From Myxococcales bacterium (lineage in GTDB: Bacteria; Myxococcota_A; Polyangia; Polyangiales; Ga0077539), in NCBI GenBank assembly GCA_013298625.1, contig JAAFIF010000028.1, forward strand, positions 1 through 64,000: DNA of 64,000 nucleotides, in the 5' to 3' direction. The notes under the pieces are model-generated. The model saw only the letters and a list, made by a program, of their open reading frames with translations, did no database searches and was not told the DNA's origin. Made by a program: the position numbers and the translations under genes. Of the stretch, positions 9,941 to 18,543 are shown piece after piece. Position 1 is the first letter of the stretch. The number at the start of each line of letters is the position of its first letter.

Positions 9941-10440
9941 CGCGCGCCTCCCTGGCCGATCACCGGGAGCAAGCAGCTCGGCTCGGTGCGCGTCTCGCGC
10001 TGCGTGTCCGGGTGCTCGAACCAGAGCATGCAGAGGATGGCCTTGGGGCCGAGCGCGATCGGGCCGAAGCTCGTCTGCTCGACGGCGTCGAGCGCGTGCG
10101 CGCGGTCTTCGGGAGAGAGATCCGCCAGCGTAGGAAGGCGCCGGATGAATAGTGGTGCGAGCCAGTTGCACGCGAGCAAGCAGGCCCAGAGCACCAGCCG
10201 CGCGTTGCCCCCAGAGCGGCCGAGAAAGTCGCGCAGGTCGTCGATCAGCCACGCGACGCGGGCCGGGTCGGGAGGCCCTTCGTCCGTCGAGAACAGCGCC
10301 TCGGCGAAGACCCTGGCGCGCGCGAGGGTGCGCTCGCCCACGGGGTAGCGCGGCCGCTCGTGCACGGCGTCGCCGACGGCGGGGGGCGCGAGCGGGACGG
10401 GCAGAGAAAATCCCGACGAAGTGGGTTGGGTGCTGTTCAT
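9937..10440 (-). CDS. Hypothetical small protein coupled to the GMC oxidoreductase (possible accessory subunit)
   Basis: 167-aa ORF; its 3' end overlaps the GMC gene start by 4 nt. Confidence 0.65.
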   Translation of the reverse strand: MNSTQPTSSGFSLPVPLAPPAVGDAVHERPRYPVGERTLARARVFAEALFSTDEGPPDPARVAWLIDDLRDFLGRSGGNARLVLWACLLACNWLAPLFIRRLPTLADLSPEDRAHALDAVEQTSFGPIALGPKAILCMLWFEHPDTQRETRTEPSCLLPVIGQGGAR

Positions 10441-10537
10441 CGCGCACGGGACTCTCGCACGACTGCGCGCGGCTGCGAACGAAACGCGACGCTCGACAGC
10501 GACCGAGCGCGGCGACGAGAATCGAAGGTGAGCAGAG

Positions 10538-11275
10538 ATGATTCCCACGAACCGGCGACGGTTGTTCGAGCACTTCTTCGCATGGCACGTGACGGGGCGC
10601 TTCGCGAAGCGCTTCTCCGCCGTGCGCGTGCGCGGCCTCGAGCACCTGCGCGCAGAGCGCGATCGGCGGCCCATCCTGGTGGTGAGCAACCACACGAGCT
10701 GGTGGGACCCGCTGTTGATGTTTCACCTGAGCTTTCGCGGGATGAACAAGCTCGAAGGCCACGCGCTGATGGACGCGAAGAACCTGCGCGCCCTGCCGCT
10801 GCTCGGCTGGATCGGGGCGTTCGGCGTCGAGATCGGCGACAAGGCTGACGGAGAGCGCGCGGTGCAGTACGGCGCCGAGCAGCTGTCCCGCGCCGGAAAG
10901 TTCGTCGGCGTCTACCCCCAAGGCCGCGAGCGGCCGATCACCGAGCGACCGTTGGGCTTCAAGCAGGGGGCGGCGCGGATGGCGTTGTTGGCGAAGGTCG
11001 AGCCGGCGATCGTTCCGCTGAGCGTGCGGTACGAGCACGGGCGCCACGAGAAGCCCGAGGTGCTCGCCAACATCGGGCCCGCGATCGCGCGCGCGGGTGA
11101 CGAAGCGACGCTCACGGCGGCGATGGAGGCCGCGGTGACCGCCCTGCTCGACGAGACCCAAGCGGCGGTGCACACGGGCGAGCACCGCGCGTGGCCGCTG
11201 TACATCGACGGCGGCGCGGGCCCCTCGGTGGGCGAGCGCGTGCTCGCCGGCAGCGCCCCGCGCGTGCATCGGTAG
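10538..11275 (+). CDS. 1-acyl-sn-glycerol-3-phosphate acyltransferase family (PlsC-like)
   Basis: NHTSWWDPLLMF (HX4D) and VGVYPQGRERP motifs. Confidence 0.9.
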   Translation: MIPTNRRRLFEHFFAWHVTGRFAKRFSAVRVRGLEHLRAERDRRPILVVSNHTSWWDPLLMFHLSFRGMNKLEGHALMDAKNLRALPLLGWIGAFGVEIGDKADGERAVQYGAEQLSRAGKFVGVYPQGRERPITERPLGFKQGAARMALLAKVEPAIVPLSVRYEHGRHEKPEVLANIGPAIARAGDEATLTAAMEAAVTALLDETQAAVHTGEHRAWPLYIDGGAGPSVGERVLAGSAPRVHR

Positions 11276-11313
11276 CGGGCGAAGGGAGCTCGGGCGCCCA
11301 ACGAGCGAAGTGA

Positions 11314-11943
11314 TCAGCGAGCGAGAGTGTTCTCAGCGCGCGCGCGGAGCCGGGCCAGCCGCTCGACGTCGCGCTCGCGCGGCCAATGGGCGGAGCAGCG
11401 ATCGAGCACGCGCAGCGCGGGCAGCGCGAGCGAAGCTCGTCGCGCAGGGTCCGAGAGCCACTCGTCGAGCGACTCCCACAGGGTAGGATCGATGAACTCG
11501 TCGCTCGCGCAGCGCTCGAACTCGCGCCACGCGAGCTCGTCGCTCGGGTCGCTCTCGAGCGCGCGGCACGCGAAGCTCGTCGCGTGATCGGCCCACGCTC
11601 CGGTGAGGCTCGCGGCGATCGAGGCCCACGCCCAGAGCGTCGAAGCGGCGCGTCCGCGGGTTCGCCCCGCGAGCTTCGTGAGCGGAATCCAGAGGTTCTC
11701 CGCGACGAGAAAGCGCCCGAGCTCATCCTCGTCGAGCAGCGATCGCAGGTCTTCGGTGAGCGCTCGCGCTGCTTCGTCTGCGCTCGGCTGCTCGTCAATC
11801 CAAGCAGCGAGCCGCGCGCTTCGCTTCGCTGCGGGCGATTGCGGAAGGTCGAGCAGGTCCACCGCCAGACGATGGCACGATCGCAGGGCGGCAGCGGCAT
11901 CGGGGGGGCCGACGGACAGCTCGTGATCGCCGAAACCGCTCAT
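11314..11943 (-). CDS. Hypothetical protein
   Basis: 209-aa ORF MSGFGDHELSVGPPDAAAALRSC..., preceded by an AT-rich intergenic stretch. Confidence 0.55.
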   Translation of the reverse strand: MSGFGDHELSVGPPDAAAALRSCHRLAVDLLDLPQSPAAKRSARLAAWIDEQPSADEAARALTEDLRSLLDEDELGRFLVAENLWIPLTKLAGRTRGRAASTLWAWASIAASLTGAWADHATSFACRALESDPSDELAWREFERCASDEFIDPTLWESLDEWLSDPARRASLALPALRVLDRCSAHWPRERDVERLARLRARAENTLAR

Positions 11944-11978
11944 CGAAGCGCGTCATTTTCTTATGACGCAGCGTTGGC

Positions 11979-12031
11979 ACGGAATTTTTCCGTCTGTTAT
12001 TTTACAGCATAGAATCACTAAAGCGCTGTAA
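11979..12031. promoter_or_regulatory. AT-rich island with two inverted repeats: ACGGAA-TTT-TTCCGT and TTACAGC-N16-GCTGTAA
   Basis: Read directly: 11979-11993 and 12002-12031. Confidence 0.5.
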
Positions 12032-12189
12032 GGGCCGCGTCACGAATCGCTCACCGAGGGCTCGGCTGCGGCAAGGCTGTCCGGGTGCTGAACCCCCAAC
12101 GGGCGCGAGCACGCTCACCGCCGTCGCGCGTCGCGATCCGCCCTCCTCTCACCCGTTCGATCGCCGACGTCGTCTGCTTCGCGGCTGAG

Positions 12190-12383
12190 GAGCCAATCGC
12201 TCGCGACGCGGAGCCACGCTTGGCTCACGCCCGGGAGACGAGCCCTCATGGTTGCCCAAATCTTGGGTGGAGAAACAGCGGCGAAGGGGCCCGCAGCCCA
12301 AGGGGGCGGGCATCAGCGCCCGCACCGTGACGGGTGTTCTCTACGGGCGAGGCGCAGCGGTCTCGCGACCGCAGCTAGCCAAT
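12190..12383 (-). repeat. Mosaic intergenic repeat, copy B (inverted relative to C)
   Basis: 12203-12253 is the reverse complement of 12663-12713 with one mismatch over 51 nt; AGCCAATCG occurs at both ends (12191-12199 and 12377-12385). Confidence 0.88.
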
Positions 12384-12544
12384 CGAGCTCGGCGAGGACT
12401 CTCGTTGCCTTGCCACTGTTCACACTGAAGACGCGATGCTCGACGCGCTCACCGTCGCCGCTCTCTGCATCGAGCGATGGCCGTGACCGAGTCGAGGACT
12501 GAGTCTTCAGCGTGGACCGCGGACGAGCATCGCGCGTTCGATTG

Positions 12545-12735
12545 TTCGCCATTGGCTAGCTGCGGGCGCGAGACCGCTGCGCCTCGCACCGAAGGTGCGC
12601 TGTTGCACGGCCCCTTGGGCTCCGGGCCTCTTCGCCGCTGTTTCTCCCGGAAGCTTTTGGGTAACCATGAGGGCTCGTCTCCCGGGCGTGAGCCGAGCGT
12701 GGCTCCGCGTCGCTTCACCCTGTGATTTTCCCGAT
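12545..12735 (+). repeat. Mosaic intergenic repeat, copy C
   Basis: Inverted partner of copy B; shares CTTCACC(C)TGTGATTTTCC, CTGTTTCTCC and GGCTCGTCTCCCGGGCGTG with copy A. Confidence 0.88.
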
Positions 12736-12859
12736 CCGTTCTGCTCGACCACGCGCCCGCGCTGCCGCGCGCACGACGCTCTCGAGCCGCACGAACCGCA
12801 ATCACACCCATCCCCGCCCTTGCTTGTCGCGCTTCGCTCCGGCCACCATCGGCGCCCTC

Positions 12860-13879
12860 ATGCGAACGCTCTTGCTCGGCGCCACGGGGCTCATTGGACG
12901 GCCGCTGTGCGAGGCGCTCGTCGCGCGCGGGGACGACGTCACCGTGCTCTCGCGCGGCTCGACCGAGGTCCCGCCGGGCGTGCGCGCGCTCGCCGCGGAT
13001 CGCTACGACCCCGAGGCGCTCGGCAGGCTCGACGGAGAGCGCTTCGACCTCACGGTGGACCTGCTCGCGTACAACGCCGAGCACGTCGCGCAGCTGTTCG
13101 CGGTGCGGCGATTTGCGCCCGGTCGCGTGGTGATGATGTCGACCGGTCAAGTCTACCTCGTGACCGATCGCGAGCCGCCGTTTCGCGAGCGAGACTTCGA
13201 CGCGCCGGTGATCGCCGAGCCCGAGCCGGACACGCGCGCCTGGCACAACTGGAAGTACGGGGTCGAGAAGCGCGAGGCCGAACGCGCCCTGCGCCGCGCG
13301 GCGAGCGAGCGGGGGATCGAGGCGATGGCGTTGAGGGTTCCGGTCGTGCAGGGAGAGCTCGACGGGCTGCGAACGCAGCGTTTGTGGGCGTGGATCGAGC
13401 GCATCCTCGACGGCGGCCCGGTCCTTCTGCCGGAGGGCGGCGAGCAACGGCTGCGCTTCGCGTACGCCGGAGACATCGCTGCAGCGATCGTCGCGCTGAG
13501 CGATCGGCCCAGCTGGGAGGGCGTCAGCGCCCTCAACGTCGCCCAGCCGCGCGAGTGCACGCTGCGCTCGTTGGTCGAGCGCCTCGCCGCGTGCCTCGAT
13601 CGAAACCCCGAGTGGATCGACGTCTCGGGCGACGAGCTCGATGCGGCGGGCGTCGCGCGGGACTTCATCAGCTACTGGGGCCGGTACTACTCGCGCCCCG
13701 ATCCCACGATGGCGATCGAGCGCTTCGGGCTCGATTTGCAGAACGAAGATCGCTGGCTCGAGCCCGTCGTGCGCGCGCACCTCCACGGCGCCACGCGGCC
13801 GCAGCGATCGCACGAGGGATACGCGCACCGCGCGGCAGAGATCGCCCTCGCCCGCAGCCGCCGAGCGCGCGCAGGCTGA
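12860..13879 (+). CDS. NAD-dependent epimerase/dehydratase family protein
   Basis: MRTLLLGATGLIGRPLCEALVARGDDVTVLSRG (GxxGxxG Rossmann). Confidence 0.88.
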   Translation: MRTLLLGATGLIGRPLCEALVARGDDVTVLSRGSTEVPPGVRALAADRYDPEALGRLDGERFDLTVDLLAYNAEHVAQLFAVRRFAPGRVVMMSTGQVYLVTDREPPFRERDFDAPVIAEPEPDTRAWHNWKYGVEKREAERALRRAASERGIEAMALRVPVVQGELDGLRTQRLWAWIERILDGGPVLLPEGGEQRLRFAYAGDIAAAIVALSDRPSWEGVSALNVAQPRECTLRSLVERLAACLDRNPEWIDVSGDELDAAGVARDFISYWGRYYSRPDPTMAIERFGLDLQNEDRWLEPVVRAHLHGATRPQRSHEGYAHRAAEIALARSRRARAG

Positions 13880-13888
13880 GCGCGCGGT

Positions 13889-14437
13889 TCACTGCCAGCG
13901 AAGGTCGTACGCGACGCCGTCGGCGGTGCGCGTCGCGCGAGAGGTCACGTTGGCGCGCCCCGTGAGCGAGAGCACCGACTCGATCCCCGTCTGCAACCCC
14001 ACCACGTCGTACTCGGGGATGTCTGGCCACCCCGAGACGACCATGCTCGCGCGCCCCGCGGTGTCGATCGCTGCGGTCATCACCCCGCGGTCGAACGTCC
14101 GCTGGTACAGCAGCGGAACCCGCTTCACCAGCGCCGCGTCCCACACCTGCGCGAGCAAGACCCGCCACAGCCCTCGCACCGTGCGAGCGGTCGCGCGCCC
14201 GACGATCCATCGCTGAAACGCGAGCGAGTCCTTCGCCACCTGCGAGGCGACGGCGTCTTTGAAGCGCTTGACCGTGCCGACGTCGATCCAGCCGAGCGAG
14301 CCAGCTTCGACGTCATCGCGATCCGCAGCGCTGAGCGCCGCGAGCGCCGCGCGTTCGACGGACTCGCCGAGCTCCTCTCGGATGACCACTCGCTGATCGG
14401 CGAGCAGCGCGCGAGACATCTTCGGGGTGATGGTCAC
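13889..14437 (-). CDS. DUF2378/TIGR02265-like myxobacterial paralogous family protein
   Basis: 182 aa; WIVGRATARTVRGLWRVLLAQVWDAALVKRVPLLYQRTFDRG; aligns along its length with the 44234-44782 product. Confidence 0.6.
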   Translation of the reverse strand: MTITPKMSRALLADQRVVIREELGESVERAALAALSAADRDDVEAGSLGWIDVGTVKRFKDAVASQVAKDSLAFQRWIVGRATARTVRGLWRVLLAQVWDAALVKRVPLLYQRTFDRGVMTAAIDTAGRASMVVSGWPDIPEYDVVGLQTGIESVLSLTGRANVTSRATRTADGVAYDLRWQ

Positions 14438-14658
14438 CAGCGAACGATATGCCGACGACGCGACGGTCGCCCAGTCAAACCCTCGTGGTCACGCAGGCGC
14501 GTCGAACACCGAAGCGGGGCAGAGCGACCGAGGCGCGCGCTGGGCGGTTCTCTGCGCCCTACTCCCTCGGCCACTTCATGGCGTGCTCGTCGAAGAAGCC
14601 ACCCACGTCGGCCAGGACGTTGCGATGAAAGCCCGTCGCGCGCGCGAGGTCCGCGAGC

Positions 14659-17600
14659 TCAGCCCTTCGACCACGGCGCGAACGCTCGCTCTGGGGCGAA
14701 CCCTGGCGCGTGCATCCACGCCGCGCGACGGGGGTCCTTCGCCCCGAGCTCGGCGTACCAGCGCAGCGCGGCCTCGTGCGCGTCCCGGTCCTCTTGCCGG
14801 TCGCCTCGCGCGCCGAGCCAGTAGCCGCACCCGTGGCCCAGGCTGGGCAGCCCCGCGTGCAACGCCGCCCTCCGCGCGCGGCGCAGCCCCTCGAGGGCGC
14901 GGGGCGCGTCGCCCATCGTCGCCGCCACGGCTGCCTCGAGCGCCGTCGCCACGGGCCACGCGATGGGGTTCTTGCGCGCTCGAATGAGCGCGATCCGCGC
15001 GCGCACCTCGCCGAGCGCCTCTCCCCCGCCCGGCCGCTGCGCGAGCGCCAACGCCATGGCCGCCGCGAGCCAGTCGTGCCGAAGCCGCATCGGAACCACC
15101 TCTCGCATGAGAAACAACCGGTCCGCCTTCGCGCACTGGCGCAACGCCGTTCGCAGCCGCCCCTCGTCCGCGCGATAGAGCGCCGTCGAGCACGACGCCC
15201 ACAAGCACGAGTGATCGAGCCACGTCACGTAGCGCTCGGCGTTGCGCGCCTCGCGGCCTCGCCAGACCTCCCCTCGCGCCGCCTCATCGGCCCGCTCGAA
15301 ATCCTCTTCGAGCAGCCACCGCCCCACCCCGAGCGACTCGAGGGTGGCCTTGCTGAACCCGTCCCCCCGGCGCTCGCCGTCGCGCACCAGCTCGTCGAAC
15401 CAACGCGCCGTCGGACCGACGGAGCCCTCGAACAGCCCTCGCACCAGCAACAGGACCTGGCGCGAGAGGTTGCGATAGTGACTGCCGCCCGCGAGCAGCA
15501 CGGGGTCGTGCGCAGACGTCCACATCAACGTCGAGGCGCTCGGCAGGTCGCCGTCGAGCATCGCAGAGAAGCCGTCGACCAACACGCTGTACGAGCACAT
15601 GAGCGGGTCGCCTGTGCGACGGTTGAGCTCCTCGGCCATCGCGCGCAGCCGCCGCGCGTGCGCGCGGTGCGCGGGCTTCTCGTCGCGGCAGTGAAAGAGC
15701 GACTCGAAGAGCAGCGCGCGAGCGAGCCGCACAGGATCCCCGCAGTCGAGCGCGAGCAAGAGCGAGCGCGCTTGCATGTCTTCGCCTTGCAGCATTCCGA
15801 GCTGGCTCAGGCCCATGCCGAGCGAGCGGAGGAGGTCCAGCCGAAGCAGCGCTTCTTCGCTGGCCCGAGGCGCGTGCGGCGGCGGCAGCGCGAGCCCTCG
15901 CAGCGTGATCCGCACCCGGTGCCACAAGAGCGAGACGAGCGCCTCGGCGTGCGTCCCGGGAAGCGAGACCCCCGCCTCGCGAGCGATGCGGCGAAGCACC
16001 GCGAGCCCGCGCTCGGAGTCGCCCGCGCCCAACAGCTGATCGACCCCTCGGCTCTGCGCCGAGAGCCGCGCGTGTCCCGTGAGCCCTTCAGCGCCGCCGA
16101 GAAATGCCTCTGCCGCTTCGGCGCCTCGCCCGCAACGCACGAGCGCCTCGCCCAACGCCAGCTGGAGCCGCGCGTGCTCGCTCGCCGCGCTCAGCCGCAG
16201 CGCGGCGCGATACAGCCCCGCGGCCTGCTCGAACGCGAGCGCTTCGTTGGCGCGCTGCGCCGCGGTCTCGGCCAGGCTCGCTGCGCGCGCGTGCTCACCG
16301 GCCCCTTCGAGGTGCCGCACCAGCTGCGCGGGCGAGCGCTCGGCGGCGCCGCTTCGCTCGAGGGCCCGCGCGAGGCGACCATGGATCTCTCGCTCGCGCT
16401 CGGCCGCGAGCCGCGCGAGCACCGCGTCGGCCACGCGCGCGTGCGTGGGCTCGATGGGCCTGTGCGCGACAGCGTCGGCCGTGTGCGCCAGAAACGCCGT
16501 ACGCAGCGCGCCGAGCGACGGCCACAGCGCTCCGTGCGCGAGCCCCGCTGCGTCCGCCGCGAGCAGCGCTGGAAGCGGCTCTCGCGCGACGCACAGCACG
16601 TCGAGCAGCGCCGAGGCCGCCGGGTCGAGCCTCCGCGAGCGACGCCACAGCAGCGCCTCGAGCGACGTCGCCACGTCTGCGCCATCGTCCGCTCGCTGCT
16701 CGCGCGCGAGCTGCTCGAGAAAGAGCGGGTGCCCGCTGCCCTCGCGGAGCAGCGCGTCCACAGCGACGGCACGCGCGACGCCGTCGCCTGCCACCGCGGA
16801 CACGAGCGCCCTGGCGTCTTCGTCTCGCAGCGGGCCGAGCGAGAGGACCTCTTGCGAGCACGGCAGCGACTGGAGCCACGGGATCTGCGCGCACGCGCCG
16901 CGCACGGTCGCGAGCAGCGAGAGCGGCGGCGCGTCGGGCCCCGTCACGAGCGAGCGAAGCAACAGCACGCTGTCAGCGTCGGCCCACTGAAGATCATCGA
17001 TGACGACGAGCACGCGACCGCGCCGGGCGCACAGCCCGCAGAGCAGCGATCGCAGCGCGGCGAACGCCTCGTCCCGCGCGCGTCCGTCCGCCCCCGAGCC
17101 GCCCATCACCGCGGCCACCGCGGCCACCGCGCGCAGCGCCGGAAAGCTCCTCGCCAACGCCCCCACCCCGGGCCCGAGCAGCGACTCTTGCTCTGCTCTC
17201 GACAGGCTCGCGAGGGTCCTCGAGAGCCCGTCCACCACGCCGTCGAGCGCGAGAAACGGGACGTGCTCGCGCTCGTGGCAGCGCCCCTTCAACACCAGCA
17301 CGTCGCGAGGGAGCTCGCCGGCGTAGGCGCGAACGAGCGCGGATTTTCCCTGCCCAGAGGGGCCTTCGACGAGGCACATCGACGGCCCCGAGCGGGGCGC
17401 ATCGAACCACGCCGAGAGCCTCCCGCGCTCGATCGAGCGCCCCACGAACGGCGCTCGCGCGGCGCTCGAACGCGACCGCGCCCCGAGGACGTCCAGCACC
17501 CGCTCTGCCCCAGGCCTCGCCGTCGGCGAGCGATCGAGCAGCGCGTCGCACAGCAGCGCGAGGTCCTCGGGCGCGTTCGGCTCGAGCGAGCGCACCTTCG

Positions 17601-18438
17601 GCGCGTCGCGGAGCATCTTCGCTGCCATCAGCGCGCCCAGCGAGCCTTCGGCCGCGAACGGACACTCACCGACGAGGCACTCGAAGAGCATCACGCCCAC
17701 GCTGTACCAGTCCGCCTCGGGCCCGGCGGGCTCGCCTCGCGCTTGCTCGGGTGCCATGTAGAGCGGCGTCCCCTGCGCGCCCCGCGCGCCGGCGTCCGTC
17801 ACGAGCCCGAAGTCAGTGATCACCACGCGATCGTCGCGGGTCACGAGCACATTGGACGGCTTCACGTCGCGATGGACGAACCCTGCCGCGTGCAGCGCTT
17901 CGAGCCCCTGCGCGAGCTGCGTGAGCGCCGCGCGCAACAGCGGCTCGCGCTCTCGTCGAGACGCGCGCTTCGTTGAAGGCACGCTCCTCGCTGGGGCCGC
18001 GTCGATGGCGTCCTCGGTGATCGTGCCCTCCACGACGAGGCGAGCGCGCTCATCGGTTGGGCTCTCGCTGACGGCTTCGGTCACCGCGTCGTAGAACGTC
18101 CGCGCGCCGTCGATGAGCTGCATCGTGAAGAACAGCGCGTCTGGCTTCGCTTCGACGCCGTCGGCGCTGTGGCCTACGAAGAGCTCGAAGAGCTGCACGA
18201 GGTTCGGGTGGTGCAGGTCCGCGAGCGTTCGAAACTCGTCTTTGAAGGCCACGATGTCCCGCGGCGTCGGGTCGAGCAGCGTCTTGAGCGCGACGCGTTC
18301 GCCGGTCCTCCGATCGAGCGCATCGTAGACGACGCCCATCCCGCCCTCGCCCAGCACTCCCCTCCGATCGAACAGCACCTCGCGATCACCCTGGACGCCT
18401 GGATCAGCCACGACGATCACTTCATACCCAAAGCGCAT
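14659..18438 (-). CDS. Ser/Thr protein kinase fused to AAA ATPase (SARP/MalT-like) and TPR-rich region
   Basis: GVLGEGGMGVVYDALDRRTGERVALKTL, HRDVKPSNVLV, ITDFGLVTD, MAPEQ; Walker A GPSGQGKS; Walker B VLVVIDDLQWAD. Confidence 0.93.
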   Translation of the reverse strand: MRFGYEVIVVADPGVQGDREVLFDRRGVLGEGGMGVVYDALDRRTGERVALKTLLDPTPRDIVAFKDEFRTLADLHHPNLVQLFELFVGHSADGVEAKPDALFFTMQLIDGARTFYDAVTEAVSESPTDERARLVVEGTITEDAIDAAPARSVPSTKRASRREREPLLRAALTQLAQGLEALHAAGFVHRDVKPSNVLVTRDDRVVITDFGLVTDAGARGAQGTPLYMAPEQARGEPAGPEADWYSVGVMLFECLVGECPFAAEGSLGALMAAKMLRDAPKVRSLEPNAPEDLALLCDALLDRSPTARPGAERVLDVLGARSRSSAARAPFVGRSIERGRLSAWFDAPRSGPSMCLVEGPSGQGKSALVRAYAGELPRDVLVLKGRCHEREHVPFLALDGVVDGLSRTLASLSRAEQESLLGPGVGALARSFPALRAVAAVAAVMGGSGADGRARDEAFAALRSLLCGLCARRGRVLVVIDDLQWADADSVLLLRSLVTGPDAPPLSLLATVRGACAQIPWLQSLPCSQEVLSLGPLRDEDARALVSAVAGDGVARAVAVDALLREGSGHPLFLEQLAREQRADDGADVATSLEALLWRRSRRLDPAASALLDVLCVAREPLPALLAADAAGLAHGALWPSLGALRTAFLAHTADAVAHRPIEPTHARVADAVLARLAAEREREIHGRLARALERSGAAERSPAQLVRHLEGAGEHARAASLAETAAQRANEALAFEQAAGLYRAALRLSAASEHARLQLALGEALVRCGRGAEAAEAFLGGAEGLTGHARLSAQSRGVDQLLGAGDSERGLAVLRRIAREAGVSLPGTHAEALVSLLWHRVRITLRGLALPPPHAPRASEEALLRLDLLRSLGMGLSQLGMLQGEDMQARSLLLALDCGDPVRLARALLFESLFHCRDEKPAHRAHARRLRAMAEELNRRTGDPLMCSYSVLVDGFSAMLDGDLPSASTLMWTSAHDPVLLAGGSHYRNLSRQVLLLVRGLFEGSVGPTARWFDELVRDGERRGDGFSKATLESLGVGRWLLEEDFERADEAARGEVWRGREARNAERYVTWLDHSCLWASCSTALYRADEGRLRTALRQCAKADRLFLMREVVPMRLRHDWLAAAMALALAQRPGGGEALGEVRARIALIRARKNPIAWPVATALEAAVAATMGDAPRALEGLRRARRAALHAGLPSLGHGCGYWLGARGDRQEDRDAHEAALRWYAELGAKDPRRAAWMHAPGFAPERAFAPWSKG

Positions 18439-18543
18439 CGCGCACGACATCACGGGATTCACCGAACGCCCGCGATTGCTGGCATACGCCTTGCGCTGCG
18501 TTGTCCCATGCAGCTCTCGTCTACGAACACACCGCCTACGCCC

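Noticed and set aside
12190-12735. Insertion sequence with terminal inverted repeats
   Set aside because: The 160-nt interior has no transposase; a non-autonomous element remains possible but unproven.
12449-13828. 459-aa minus-strand ORF
   Set aside because: Antisense to the epimerase gene with shadow-frame composition.
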